Shown here: positions 34,593-44,006 of the stretch, piece after piece
Layout: every line of letters begins with the position of its first letter
How positions within the stretch are numbered: the stretch's first letter is position 1
Source of the DNA: Elusimicrobia bacterium GWD2_63_28
Lineage (GTDB): Bacteria; Elusimicrobiota; Elusimicrobia; Elusimicrobiales; UBA9959
Assembly (NCBI GenBank): GCA_001799895.1
Contig: MGUI01000044.1
Location: 1-55,482 of the forward strand
Length of the DNA stretch: 55,482 nucleotides
Direction of reading: 5' to 3'
The notes under the pieces: model-generated
Databases searched by the model: none
What the model saw: only the letters and a program-made list of their open reading frames with translations
Told to the model about the DNA's origin: nothing
Made by a program: the position numbers and the translations under genes

Positions 34593-35299
34593 TTTTGGGG
34601 CTCTGCACCTCCGGCACGCGGCTCAAGATTGCCGCGTCGGCGGGGGGCCGCGCCGCGCGGGCGCAGAAAAAAGTCTTCAACCAGGAGAAGTACCTGTTCG
34701 CCCTTGTAAAAAAAACGCTGGCCGCTGCGGGCGCTGAACTCCGGGACGTGGATACGGTCTGCGCGGCGCGCGGCCCGGGCAGGTTCACCGGCATCAGGAT
34801 CTCCCTTACCCTGGCCGGCGCGCTGAAGGCCCTGGCCGGCGCGTCGGTCTATACCGCCACGCTCTTCGAGATGCTGGCCCTGCAGGCCGCGGAGAGCAGG
34901 CATTTTAAGAAATGGTCGGCCGGCGGCGGGCGGCTGGCCGTGCTGCTGCACGCCTTCAAGGATGAATATTTCTGCCAGTTCTTTTCCATCGGCAGGGCCC
35001 TGCCGCGCCCTTCGGGAGAACCGGTCTGGCTGAAAGCCGAAGACCTGCGGCGGCTGCTGGCGGAGGTCAAGGAACCCTGCTACGCCATAGGGGACGCCGA
35101 GGAAGAGCCCGGCATCTACGGCCTGCTGCCGGCCTCCGCCGTAAGGGCCCCGGCCGCCATCTCTAAGATCATCCCCGGCTATATCATAAAAGCCGCGCTG
35201 GCCTATAAAAACAAAACCTTGAAGCCGCTCTACCTGAAGCCGGCCAAATACGAACTGGAGAACAATGTCCGGCCGGCGCCGGAGCGCGGCCGGCCATGA
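34577..35299 (+). CDS. tsaB: tRNA t6A37 biosynthesis protein TsaB
   Basis: TsaB is the non-catalytic ASKHA partner of TsaD. The 240-residue protein has the signature ARGPGRFTGIRISLTLAGAL (family G-P-G-S-F-T-G-L-R-I) and an N-terminal LGLCTSG where most family members have D-T-S. The replacement of Asp by Cys there fits a non-enzymatic role. It overlaps tsaE by 16 nt and rimI by ATGA. Confidence 0.9.
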   Translation: MAEKIILGLCTSGTRLKIAASAGGRAARAQKKVFNQEKYLFALVKKTLAAAGAELRDVDTVCAARGPGRFTGIRISLTLAGALKALAGASVYTATLFEMLALQAAESRHFKKWSAGGGRLAVLLHAFKDEYFCQFFSIGRALPRPSGEPVWLKAEDLRRLLAEVKEPCYAIGDAEEEPGIYGLLPASAVRAPAAISKIIPGYIIKAALAYKNKTLKPLYLKPAKYELENNVRPAPERGRP

Positions 35300-35745
35300 T
35301 CATACGAAGAGCCAGGGCGGAGGATTACGCGGCTTTCGCCGCCATAGAGGGCGAGCATCCCGGCTACCCGGCTTGGGGCGAGAAGGGCTTCGCGGCCGAG
35401 GAGGCCAACCGCAACTCCGTCACGCTGGCCGCCGAGGTGGAGGGCAGGCCGGCGGGCTTCATAAATTTCTGGATACTGCGGCCGCAGGTGCAGCTGAACA
35501 CCCTGGCCGTGGGCAGGGCCGCCCTGCGCGGCGGGGTGGCCTCGGCGCTGCTGGGCAAGCTGTTCGAATACGCCGCCAAGAGCGCCTGCCGCGAGGTTGA
35601 CCTGGAAGTGAACGAGCATAACGCTCCCGCCCTGGCCCTCTACCGCCGGCACGGCTTTGAGATGGTCGGCAAAAGGCCAAAGTTCTATAATAACACGGAC
35701 GCCGCGCTGCTGCTGCGGAAGGTCCTGCCCCCAAAGGATTTATGA
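35296..35745 (+). CDS. rimI: RimI-type ribosomal protein N-acetyltransferase
   Basis: This 149-residue GNAT-fold acetyltransferase is expected to acetylate the N-terminus of a ribosomal protein, S18 in E. coli. The conserved part is LNTLAVGRAALRGGVASALL (acetyl-CoA loop, here R-G-G-V-A rather than R-x-x-G-x-G/A), then LEVNEHNAPALALYRRHGFE. Position after tsaB is the usual place for rimI. It overlaps both neighbours by 4 nt. Confidence 0.85.
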   Translation: MIIRRARAEDYAAFAAIEGEHPGYPAWGEKGFAAEEANRNSVTLAAEVEGRPAGFINFWILRPQVQLNTLAVGRAALRGGVASALLGKLFEYAAKSACREVDLEVNEHNAPALALYRRHGFEMVGKRPKFYNNTDAALLLRKVLPPKDL

Positions 35746-37886
35746 TCAAAAAAATATTCTGCACCCTGGCACTCTGCGCCTGCGCCGGCCCGCTTGCGGC
35801 CGCCGCGGAGAAGGAGGCCTACCTGCATTTCATGAACGGCATGGTGCTGGAGCGGCGCGGCAATTACGATTCCGCCCTGCAGGAGTACCGCCGCACGATG
35901 CTGCTGGACCCCGAGTCGGTGTTCGTCTACAAGCAGGCGCTGAACCTGGCGCTGCACATCGGCAAGGTGGAAGAGGCGGCGCAGTGGGCCGAGTTCGTAG
36001 TGCAGAAAGATTCATCCACCGCCGACAATTGGGTGCTTTACGGCAACGTGCGCTGGGCCAAGGGCGACCTGGAAGGCGCGCGCAAGGCCTTCGAGAAGGC
36101 CGCGGAGCTGGACCCGGCGGCGCACGAGGCGCTTTACCAGCTGGCCAGCCTGTGGAGCTCCCGCAGCCCGGACAAGGCCGTGGGCTACCTGAGGAAATAC
36201 CTGGAGCTGAAGCCAGAGGACGGCGCCGAGGTTTATTACCAGATGGCCGTGCTCTATAATATGAAGAACGACCGTGCCGGCGTGAAGGACAGCCTGCTTA
36301 AATCCAAGGCCGAGGACCCCTATTACCCCCAGCCGCGCTACATGCTGGCCAACTATTACGAAATGCAGAGCGACACGGCCGCGGCGCTGGCCGAATACGC
36401 CGAGCTGATAACCCTGGAGCCCAAGAACCTGGAACTGTTCAACCATATCGGCGAGCTTTACGCCGGGCCGGCCGCCAATAACCTGGAGGAAGGCGAAAAG
36501 TATTTCCTGAAGGCCTGGGCCCTGGACAAGAAGGACCCCACCTCCTGTTTCTGGCTCTCGGTGATCAGCGAGCAGAAGCGTGATTTCAAGGCCGCGGCGT
36601 CCTACCTGGAGAATTCCTCGGCGCTGAAGGACGACGCGGGCCTGGTGCTGCGGCTGGCGTATTACTACACGCAGTCGGGCAGCTACGACCGGGCGATAGG
36701 CATGCTGGAGAAGGCCGCGCTGAAATGGCCCGAGAACGCCGAGATAGCTTATTTCCTGGCGCTGGGCTACGACGATACCGGCAAGACGCAGAAGGCGCTG
36801 GCCGGGCTGCGCGCCATAGTGCAGAAAAACCCCGACAGCGCCGAGGCCCGCATGCAGCTGGCCGTGATCAGCGAGCGCGAGAACGACATGGCCGCGGCCG
36901 AAGAGCATTTCCGCTACCTGATAGCTAAAAAGCCGGACAACGCCAATGTGCTGAATTACCTGGGCTACTCGCTGGCCGACCGCGGCCTGAAGCTCGACGA
37001 GGCCGAGCTGCTGATAATGGGCGCGGTGTCCCTGGAGCCCGCCAACGGCGCCTACCTGGATTCCCTCGCCTGGGTAAAGTTCAAGCGCGGGAATTTCCCC
37101 GGCGCGCTGGACGGCATAAAAAGAGCGGTGGCCGCGGTCAATGACGACGCGGTGATCTGGGCCCACGCCGGCGACATCTACGCGGCCTCGGGCGACCACG
37201 GCAGGGCCTGGCTGGCCTGGAAGAACGCCTGGCTGCTGGAGAAACCCGGCAAGCGCGGCAAGGCCGAAGGCCGGCTCAAGGACCTGGCCGGCAAGCTCGG
37301 CCCGCGGCTGCCGGCGCTGCAGCTGGCCTACCTGAAGACTTTCAGCCCCGCGGCGCACGAGTTCTCCTCTTTCGCCAAGCTTGAAGGGCGGCTGCGCGGC
37401 AAGACGGTCAAGTTCGACGCCATAGTGCATTACGCGCCGCCTTCGGACTTCAGCCTGACGGTGATGGGCCCGCTGATGGCGCCCCTCTGGAAGGCCCGGG
37501 TTTCAGGCGGGGTGATGGACCTGGACTCCATCTCCATCAAGGACATAGATTCCGAAACTTTCAACTACTGGGCCTCGCTGATAGCCGGAGAGCTGGGCGC
37601 GTGGTTCGCCGGGGACTACCTGGCCTCGCCCGGGCCCTGGAAGAGCCCCTGCTTCGCCGGCGGCGCGCGCGAAGTCTGCCTGGACGGCGCCCTGGCCTGG
37701 CCCGAAGAGATAAAGAACAAGGCCGAAGGCAAGCTGGTCTTCACGCCCGGCAATTATTTCCTGAAGAACCTCTACCTCTTCCCGCAGACGCTGGACTTCA
37801 AGCTGCCTTTCGTTTCCCTCAAGCTGACGCTGGACAGGGAGCAGATGAACTTCGGCGGGGTCAACACGCTGAAGCTGCCGGAATAA
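35742..37886 (+). CDS. Secreted TPR-repeat protein with LolB/DUF4292-like C-terminal domain
   Basis: This 714-residue protein has a signal peptide (about 1-21, MIKKIFCTLALCACAGPLAA). About a dozen TPR helix pairs follow through about residue 520, for example VLERRGNYDSALQEYRRTM and NVLNYLGYSLADRGLKLDEA. The C-terminal 190 residues form a beta-rich domain (AKLEGRLRGKTVKFDAIVHY) resembling LolB/DUF4292 lipid-binding folds. This suggests a periplasmic scaffold or lipoprotein-trafficking role. It overlaps rimI by ATGA and sits 7 nt before ispE. Confidence 0.82.
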   Translation: MIKKIFCTLALCACAGPLAAAAEKEAYLHFMNGMVLERRGNYDSALQEYRRTMLLDPESVFVYKQALNLALHIGKVEEAAQWAEFVVQKDSSTADNWVLYGNVRWAKGDLEGARKAFEKAAELDPAAHEALYQLASLWSSRSPDKAVGYLRKYLELKPEDGAEVYYQMAVLYNMKNDRAGVKDSLLKSKAEDPYYPQPRYMLANYYEMQSDTAAALAEYAELITLEPKNLELFNHIGELYAGPAANNLEEGEKYFLKAWALDKKDPTSCFWLSVISEQKRDFKAAASYLENSSALKDDAGLVLRLAYYYTQSGSYDRAIGMLEKAALKWPENAEIAYFLALGYDDTGKTQKALAGLRAIVQKNPDSAEARMQLAVISERENDMAAAEEHFRYLIAKKPDNANVLNYLGYSLADRGLKLDEAELLIMGAVSLEPANGAYLDSLAWVKFKRGNFPGALDGIKRAVAAVNDDAVIWAHAGDIYAASGDHGRAWLAWKNAWLLEKPGKRGKAEGRLKDLAGKLGPRLPALQLAYLKTFSPAAHEFSSFAKLEGRLRGKTVKFDAIVHYAPPSDFSLTVMGPLMAPLWKARVSGGVMDLDSISIKDIDSETFNYWASLIAGELGAWFAGDYLASPGPWKSPCFAGGAREVCLDGALAWPEEIKNKAEGKLVFTPGNYFLKNLYLFPQTLDFKLPFVSLKLTLDREQMNFGGVNTLKLPE

Positions 37887-37893
37887 GGGCCGC

Positions 37894-38775
37894 ATGCTGA
37901 AGCTCAAAGCCCGCGCCAAGGTCAACCTCTTCCTGGAGGTCACGCGCCGCCGCACGGACGGCTACCACGACCTGGCCACCCTTTTCGCGCGCATCGGGCT
38001 GTGCGACGAGCTTTCCTTCAGGAAGACCGCCGTGCCGGGCATACGGCTGAAAGTATCCGGCCCGCTGCCCGGGCTTAAGAGCCAGGGCGACAACATCGTA
38101 TACAAGTCCGCGGCAAAATTCTTCGAGGCCTTCGGCCTAAGCCCCGCCGTGGAGATCGCGCTAAAAAAGAACATCCCCGTCGGCGCCGGGCTGGGCGGCG
38201 GCTCCTCCGACGCGGCCGCGGCCCTGCTGGGCCTGGCGCGCCTGTACCGGGTGCCGCGCGCGGGATTCCCGAAACTGGCGGCGATAGCTGCCGTGGTGGG
38301 CTCCGACGTACCCTTCTTCCTGCTGGACGCGGTCTTTGCCGAGGGGCGCGGCCGCGGCGAGCAGCTTCGGGTCCTGGAGGCCAAGGGGCGGCTGCCGCAT
38401 GTCGTCCTCGTTTATCCCGGCGCCCCGGTTTACACCGCGGAGGCCTACGGCAATTTAAAACTCGGCGCTCCGGCTGAAATTAAAAAGCGGCTGGGGCAGT
38501 TCTCCGGGCTTTGCGGCCTGCTCAGGCGCGGGAGTTTTGTGCCGGGCCGCGCCGGAGAGCTTTTCAACAGGCTGGAGGACCCGGTGCTGCCCCGCCACGG
38601 GGAGGTGCGCCTGGCCAGGCAGCGGCTGGCGCAGTTGGGCGCGGACGCTGCGCTGATGTCCGGCTCGGGGGCCTGCGTGTTCGGCCTTTGCCGGGGCAGG
38701 GCTAAAGCCGCGGCTATCGCGGCCGGAATGAAGCGTATCCGGAGTTACAGGGTTTTCCTGACCAAGTTTTGCTGA
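37894..38775 (+). CDS. ispE: 4-(cytidine 5'-diphospho)-2-C-methyl-D-erythritol kinase
   Basis: IspE is the ATP-dependent GHMP kinase of the MEP isoprenoid pathway. The 293-residue protein has AKVNLFLEVTRRRTDGYHDL at the N-terminus, the ATP loop IPVGAGLGGGSSDAAAAL, VGSDVPFFL and a late MSGSGACVFGL. All family motifs are intact. Confidence 0.95.
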   Translation: MLKLKARAKVNLFLEVTRRRTDGYHDLATLFARIGLCDELSFRKTAVPGIRLKVSGPLPGLKSQGDNIVYKSAAKFFEAFGLSPAVEIALKKNIPVGAGLGGGSSDAAAALLGLARLYRVPRAGFPKLAAIAAVVGSDVPFFLLDAVFAEGRGRGEQLRVLEAKGRLPHVVLVYPGAPVYTAEAYGNLKLGAPAEIKKRLGQFSGLCGLLRRGSFVPGRAGELFNRLEDPVLPRHGEVRLARQRLAQLGADAALMSGSGACVFGLCRGRAKAAAIAAGMKRIRSYRVFLTKFC

Positions 38776-38782
38776 TTTTTGC

Positions 38783-38788
38783 TAAAAT
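38783..38788 (+). promoter_or_regulatory. Putative -10 element of spoVG
   Basis: TAAAAT at 38783-38788 lies in the 73-nt gap before spoVG. CTGACC (38758-38763) is a possible -35 with a long 19-nt spacer. Just downstream TGTAG-CAGC-CTACA (38795-38808) could fold in the leader of about 55 nt. Confidence 0.45.
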
Positions 38789-38851
38789 TCCAATGTAGCA
38801 GCCTACAACGGTTAAGATTGTACGGGGGACGGACAACAGGGGGTTAGTATG

Positions 38852-39148
38852 ATGGAGATCACCGAAGTGAGGATACATCTCAGGAACGAAACCAGGCTTA
38901 AGGCTTTCGCTACTGTGACCTTTGACAACGCATTCGTGGTGCACAACATGAAGGTCGTGAACGGCAATAACGGCCTCATAGTCTGCATGCCTTCCAGGAA
39001 GATCAAGGACGGCACGTACAAAGACATAGCGCACCCTATCAATAACGAGTTCCGCGGCAAGCTGGAGCAACTCATTCTCAAGGAGTACGAGAACGAGAAC
39101 GCGAAAGCCGGGCCGCAGGCGGCTCCTACCCAAAGCGAAGGCTTCTAG
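38852..39148 (+). CDS. spoVG: SpoVG family RNA/DNA-binding regulator
   Basis: SpoVG is a small nucleic-acid-binding regulator found far beyond spore formers. The 98-residue protein has MEITEVRIHL, FDNAFVVHNMKVVNGNNG, MPSRKIKDGTYKDIAHPIN and EFRGKLEQLILKEY, all diagnostic. The ATG at 38852 is 8 nt from AGGGGG and matches the family start; an ATG at 38849 directly before it is the alternative. A terminator and tRNA-Gln follow. Confidence 0.95.
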   Translation: MEITEVRIHLRNETRLKAFATVTFDNAFVVHNMKVVNGNNGLIVCMPSRKIKDGTYKDIAHPINNEFRGKLEQLILKEYENENAKAGPQAAPTQSEGF

Positions 39149-39171
39149 AAGCCCCGAGACGGAAAAGCGCT

Positions 39172-39200
39172 CCCTTCCCGTCCTCGCGGGAAGGGTTTTT
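39172..39200 (+). terminator. Rho-independent terminator of spoVG
   Basis: CCCTTCCCG (39172-39180) pairs with CGGGAAGGG (39187-39195) over TCCTCG, followed by TTTTT. Confidence 0.9.
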
Positions 39201-39213
39201 GCGCTGGTTTTAT

Positions 39214-39284
39214 TCCCGGGTGGTGTAACGGTAGCACAACCGCCTTTGACGCGGTTAGACATGGTTCAAATCCATGCCCGGGAG
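39214..39284 (+). tRNA. tRNA-Gln(UUG)
   Basis: The cloverleaf has acceptor TCCCGGG/CCCGGGA, a D-loop TGTAACGGTA, anticodon loop CTTTGAC (anticodon UUG) and T-loop GGTTCAAATCC. The discriminator is G. CCA is not encoded. The following 73 bp to the glycosyltransferase gene hold no clear signal. Confidence 0.95.
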
Positions 39285-39357
39285 TTGACTTTACATCTCG
39301 CCCCGCCACGGACACTGCGGCGGGGACGGCCCCGCAGGCAGAAAGGGTTAGCGCCAC

Positions 39358-40377
39358 ATGCCCCGCATTTCCATAATAATAGCCGCCCACAACGCGAAGC
39401 CGGAACTCTGCAAGCTTCTCGACGGGCTGCTGCTTTCCGAATTCAAAGATTTCGAGGTCTGTATTCACGACGACGCCTCGGCCGACGGGACTGGCGACGC
39501 AGCGCGGAGCTATGCAGGGCGGCTCGACCTCAAGGTGTCTTCGGGGCCGGAGAACCTGGGCCCGGCCGGGGCCAGGAACGCCGCGCTGGCCCGGTCCTCT
39601 GCGCCGCTGCTGCTTTTCCTCGACGCCGATATTTCTACGGGCCCCCAGACCATCGGCCGGCTGCTGGCGCTGCTGGAGAGTTCCGGGGCCGACGTCGCGC
39701 AGGGGATCTATTCCGCCCGGGCGCTGGACCCCGGTCCCTTCTCTGATTATTACGCCGCTTTCGCCCACCACTCCTTCCTGCTGGCCGGGCGCGTGGAGCG
39801 CTACAACGTGTTCAACGCCTGGTGCGCCCTGGCCCGCCGTGAGGCGATAGAATCCGTGGGCGGCCACCGCCCACTGAGAAAGGGGGTGGAGGCCGAGAAC
39901 GAAACGCTGGGCCGGGACCTGGCCGCCGCCGGCTTCAATATTGTCATGGAGCCCTCCATAGAGGTGGACCACCACTGGGGCGGGTGGCGCAAGCTGCTTT
40001 ACATTTTTACGTCGAGGATCTACTGGTGGGTGAAGGTCTGGTTCGCTTTCGGCCGCCGCTGCGAGGCGGCCATGACCACAGGCTCCTACGGCGCCGGCAC
40101 CGCCGCGCTGCCCGCCGCGGCCCTGGCGCTGGCCTCCGGCCTGCCCGGCTCCGGCTATGCCGCCGCCGCGCTGGCCGCCGTTTTCCTGGCCGCCTACGGG
40201 CCCTTCCAGCTCTTCCTGCTGCGGCGCAGGGGCCCGCTCTTCGCGCTCTGGGGTTTCGCCTTGAGCGCGGCCCTCACCTTCCCCGCCGCCGCCTCCGCGG
40301 CTTATTCCGCCGCGGGCGAGCTGGTTAAAATTATTTTCCTGCGCAGGACCACGCTCGGGGCCGGGGAGGGCGCTTGA
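39358..40377 (+). CDS. Membrane-anchored family 2 glycosyltransferase
   Basis: The 339-residue protein has a GT-A domain: ISIIIAAHNAKPE, HDDASADGT (nucleotide-sugar binding), GPAGARNAAL and the DAD metal motif at 89-91 (FLDADISTGP). A conserved N-A-W-C-A-L-A-R-R-E-A-I follows. Three or four hydrophobic helices at about 240-325 anchor it. It couples by a TTGA overlap to the radical SAM-membrane fusion that follows, which suggests a joint role in an envelope lipid or glycan. The donor and acceptor are unknown. Confidence 0.85.
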   Translation: MPRISIIIAAHNAKPELCKLLDGLLLSEFKDFEVCIHDDASADGTGDAARSYAGRLDLKVSSGPENLGPAGARNAALARSSAPLLLFLDADISTGPQTIGRLLALLESSGADVAQGIYSARALDPGPFSDYYAAFAHHSFLLAGRVERYNVFNAWCALARREAIESVGGHRPLRKGVEAENETLGRDLAAAGFNIVMEPSIEVDHHWGGWRKLLYIFTSRIYWWVKVWFAFGRRCEAAMTTGSYGAGTAALPAAALALASGLPGSGYAAAALAAVFLAAYGPFQLFLLRRRGPLFALWGFALSAALTFPAAASAAYSAAGELVKIIFLRRTTLGAGEGA

Positions 40378-43300
40378 GGCCGCCCTTCGTGCTGCTGGTG
40401 AACCCGGACGATTCTCCCTATCCTTACGAGTCGCCGCCGCTCGGGCTTTTTGCGCTCGGCTCCGCCCTGGAGGCCAACGGGCAGGCTGTGGAATATTTCG
40501 ACGAGCGCTTCGATTCGCTGGAGCGCTTCGGCGCCCTGCTGCGGAAGGCGCCCCTGGCTGTCGGATTCTCGGTGCTCGGCGGCCGGCAGCTGGCGTCGGC
40601 CCTGGAGCTTTCGGCCGCCGCCAAGGAATTGTCCCCGCGCAGCGCCATAGTCTGGGGCGGAGTTTTTCCGAGCCGGCTGCCGCGCCAAGTCCTGGCCGGC
40701 AGCGCCGCCGATTTCGTAGTCTGCGGAGAGGGGGAAGAGGTGCTGGGAGAGCTCTGCCGGGCGCTGGCCTCCGGCGGGGACTACGCCGGGATAAAAGGCC
40801 TGGCCTGGCGCTCCGGCGCAGAGGTTCACGTCAACCCGCGCGGCGCGCCGCCGCCTCTGGAGGCGCTGCCCTTCCCCTATTCCGGCAGGGCCGCTGCGTA
40901 CCTTGATCTTTACCGGCGCCTAGGGCCGCTGGCGCTGGGCTGGGAAGCCTCGCGCGGCTGCCCCTCTTCGTGCGGCTTCTGCTACAGCCCCGCTTTCCAC
41001 GGCCCCGCGCGGATAAAGTCCGCCGCGAAAATAAAAGAAGAGGCGGCGGCCCTCGCCCGCCTGGGCCCGGCCAGGATAGACGCGGTCGACGACCTGCTGG
41101 CCGGCGGCTCCCGCGAAAGGATAAGCGCGGTCTGTTCCGCCCTGAAGGGCGCCGGCGCCGCCTGGAGCGCTAATTTACGCATAGACCTGGCGGAGCCGGG
41201 TCTGCTGGCTGAGCTGGAAGAGGCCGGCTGCCGCGAACTTTATTTCGGCCTGGAGTCCGATTCCGACGCCGAGCTGGAGCGGCTGGGCAAGGGCTTCCGC
41301 TCCGGCGAGGCCGCTGCCGGCCTGGCCGCGCTGGGGAGCAGCGGCCGGCTGAGGAAAATATTTTCGGTGATAGCCGGCCTGCCCGGGGAGAAAAATACCG
41401 CCTCCGCCCGCCGCCTGGCCTGCGCCCTGGCCGCGGCGCACCCCGGGGCCGAGGTGCAGGTGCAGTCCTTCGTGCCGCTGCCCGAGACCCCGCTTTACGC
41501 CGGGGCCGTGGCCGCGGGGCTGGTTCCCCCGTCGGGCTTGAAAGAGTGGGCGCGGCTGGACCATTTCAATTCCCCGCTGCCCTGGCTGGCCGACCCGCTG
41601 GAGGCTTCCAAGGCCTACCTGAGCAGTTTCTTCGCCTTCCGCTGGCGCACCCGCTACCTGTCGGGTATGGTAGAGCGCGCGGGAGCCTGGCCGCTCAAAA
41701 CCCTGGGGCTGTGGCGGATGAAGTCCGGCTTCTTCGGCCTTTACGCCGAGGGCCTGCTGCTGCGCGCCGCTTTCGCCGCCGCCGAGGCGCGCTCGCGCCT
41801 GCGCTTCCTGGCCTGGGAGCGCCCCGGCGGAAAACTCAATTTAAAAAACCTGCTGCCGCTGGTCCTGGCCGCGGGAGCCTGCGCCGGCGCGCTGCTGCGC
41901 GCCTGGGGGCCGTCCTCTTCCGCTTCCCTGTTCGGCAAGGCGGCGCAGGGCAGCTTCCTGCTGGCGGGCCTGCCTTACGAGGGCATAACCTACGAGATGC
42001 CGCTCTTCGGCCTGCTGCTGTCGGCCGTCTTCAGCCTGGGCCTCAGCCCGCTGGCCGTCACCGCCCTGCTGCAGCCCGCCCTCTGCTGGCTGACCTACGC
42101 CGCTGGACGCCTGGCCGGGGGCTGGCTGGGCGGGACGGGAGCGCTGGCCGCGCTGGCGCTGTATGAAAATTCCGGGGCGGAATATGACCTGGAGCAGGCC
42201 TTTTACGGTTTCTTCCTGCTGCTGGCGCTCACGCTGCTGCTCGACGAGCGCCGCCGGTCCTCGGCGGCGTCGGCCGTAATGTCGGGGCTCTCGGTCGGGA
42301 TCTCCATGCTGGCCAGGGTCCCGCTGTTCCTCTTCCCGCTGTTCTACCCGCTGGTCCGCGCCCTGGCTTTAAAAGAATACTCCCGTTCCACCCTGCTGCG
42401 GGCCGCGCTGTTCCTGGCCGCCGCCTACGCGCTGCTGCTGCCCTGGGGCTTCCTGAACCTCTCGGCGAAAGGGGAATTTTCCATAGTCAACAAGGACAGC
42501 GCCTCCGACAACGTGATCACCGGCGCGCTGGGTTCAGTATACAGCCTGGAGGGGGATTCGCGCGCGCTGGCCGGCCTGGCCCCGGGCGAGGACGCCATAC
42601 GCTTCTTCTTCAGGACGGTGCTGGAGCGCCCCGCCGATTACGCCGCCGGCCTGGCGCGCCGCCTGTGGCAGATCTTCCTTTTCCAACCGCTGCTGTTCGG
42701 GGCTTTCCTCGCGGTACTGTTCCTCAACAGGGACCGCACGCTGCTGCCGGCCTTCTCCCTGCCCGTCTATTTCGTAATGGTGCACGCGGCTTTCTCCGTG
42801 GAGGCGCGCTATTTTTATCCAATGGCCTATATCATGCTGCCGCTGGTGCTGGGCGCGCTGGCCGGCGCGCTGCTGAACGGCCGTCAGCCCCCCGCGCCCG
42901 CCGGGCGCGCCCTGCCGGTTATTTTCCTGGCCGCGCTGGCCGCGGCGCTGGTGTCGGCGGCGCTGGCGGCGGCGTATCCGGCGCGCGCGGCGGCGGTGCG
43001 CGACCAGGTTTCAGAGCTCTCCCGCTTCCCGGAAGACAGGGCCCTGCAGCAGCGGCGCTGCGGCCTGCTGCTCAAGCGCTGGGGGTACCCGGCCTACATC
43101 TCCTGCCTGGAGCGGTACGCGCTGGCGACGGATGACGCGGACGCCGAGTGCTCCATTTCCGCGCTGCGCCTGGGCGCCCCGCGCTCTGCCGCCCTGCCGC
43201 AGTCGCACGAGGGGCCGCTGCGCTGCCTGGCGGCGCGCTCCCTGCGCGGGCTGGAGCTGGGCGAGGCGGCCTTTGCAGAGGAAAATTTCCGCCTGGCCAG

Positions 43301-44000
43301 GGAGTACTATACGGCCCACCGCACCATGCTGCGCGGCGAGCCCTACGCCAGGGACAAGGAGCTGGGCGCCCGGCTGCGCGCGCAGACGCAGCGCTTCTGG
43401 ACCGACTACATGGTGCCCGCCTTCGAGCTCTGGCCGCCTGAGAGGCGGCAGGCTTTGCTGGCCGCCGCCGGGAAACATTTCTCCCTGCCGCCCGGCTTCG
43501 TCCTGCCTCAGCCGCAGGCTTACAGGGTGCGGCAGGGGAACGCCGCCGCCGCGAAGGATCTGTCCGACGAAGCGGTGGAAGAAATTAAGGCCGGGAATAA
43601 GTCTGGAGCCGCCGGCGGCATAGAGGCCGCGCTGCTGGCGGACCCCTCTTCGGCTGAGGCCCTGATGACCCTTTGCTTCCTGCAGTCATCGGGGGGGCGG
43701 CCGCTGGAGGCCGCCGAGGCCTGCGGCTTGGCTTTCTGCTCCGTGTACACGGCCCCCGCCCGGCATAAGCCCGCCCTTCAGGCGCTGGCGGCCGAGGCCG
43801 CCCTGCAGCGCTACGCCCAGCTGCGCGCCGCCGGGGAAGTGAGGACCTCCCGCGCTTTCCTCCGCGACAGCGCCGCCGCCCTGCCGCCCGGCTGGCCGGG
43901 CTCGGCGCGGCTGCGGAGCGAACTCGGCGCGGCCGGCCGCGCCCCCGCCGGACCGGCGGGCAACCCGTGCGCCGGGCTGGACTATTCTTCCGCGCAGTAA
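40374..44000 (+). CDS. Radical SAM protein fused to a polytopic GT-C-like membrane region
   Basis: This is a single 1208-codon frame from a TTG start that overlaps the glycosyltransferase stop (TTGA). Residues 1-150 resemble the B12-binding-like domain of BchE-type enzymes (PPLGLFALGSALEANG) but lack D-x-H-x-x-G. Residues 185-420 are a radical SAM core with C196-x3-C200-x2-C203 (GCPSSCGFCY). Residues 488-868 form about ten membrane helices with a glycosyltransferase-39/ArnT-like look (VEARYFYPMAYIMLPLVLG). Residues 870-1208 are soluble and helical, perhaps TPR-like. I know no described protein with this architecture. The function is unknown; the neighbours suggest modification of an envelope lipid or glycan. 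Confidence 0.75.
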   Translation: MRPPFVLLVNPDDSPYPYESPPLGLFALGSALEANGQAVEYFDERFDSLERFGALLRKAPLAVGFSVLGGRQLASALELSAAAKELSPRSAIVWGGVFPSRLPRQVLAGSAADFVVCGEGEEVLGELCRALASGGDYAGIKGLAWRSGAEVHVNPRGAPPPLEALPFPYSGRAAAYLDLYRRLGPLALGWEASRGCPSSCGFCYSPAFHGPARIKSAAKIKEEAAALARLGPARIDAVDDLLAGGSRERISAVCSALKGAGAAWSANLRIDLAEPGLLAELEEAGCRELYFGLESDSDAELERLGKGFRSGEAAAGLAALGSSGRLRKIFSVIAGLPGEKNTASARRLACALAAAHPGAEVQVQSFVPLPETPLYAGAVAAGLVPPSGLKEWARLDHFNSPLPWLADPLEASKAYLSSFFAFRWRTRYLSGMVERAGAWPLKTLGLWRMKSGFFGLYAEGLLLRAAFAAAEARSRLRFLAWERPGGKLNLKNLLPLVLAAGACAGALLRAWGPSSSASLFGKAAQGSFLLAGLPYEGITYEMPLFGLLLSAVFSLGLSPLAVTALLQPALCWLTYAAGRLAGGWLGGTGALAALALYENSGAEYDLEQAFYGFFLLLALTLLLDERRRSSAASAVMSGLSVGISMLARVPLFLFPLFYPLVRALALKEYSRSTLLRAALFLAAAYALLLPWGFLNLSAKGEFSIVNKDSASDNVITGALGSVYSLEGDSRALAGLAPGEDAIRFFFRTVLERPADYAAGLARRLWQIFLFQPLLFGAFLAVLFLNRDRTLLPAFSLPVYFVMVHAAFSVEARYFYPMAYIMLPLVLGALAGALLNGRQPPAPAGRALPVIFLAALAAALVSAALAAAYPARAAAVRDQVSELSRFPEDRALQQRRCGLLLKRWGYPAYISCLERYALATDDADAECSISALRLGAPRSAALPQSHEGPLRCLAARSLRGLELGEAAFAEENFRLAREYYTAHRTMLRGEPYARDKELGARLRAQTQRFWTDYMVPAFELWPPERRQALLAAAGKHFSLPPGFVLPQPQAYRVRQGNAAAAKDLSDEAVEEIKAGNKSGAAGGIEAALLADPSSAEALMTLCFLQSSGGRPLEAAEACGLAFCSVYTAPARHKPALQALAAEAALQRYAQLRAAGEVRTSRAFLRDSAAALPPGWPGSARLRSELGAAGRAPAGPAGNPCAGLDYSSAQ

Positions 44001-44006
44001 CACTTT

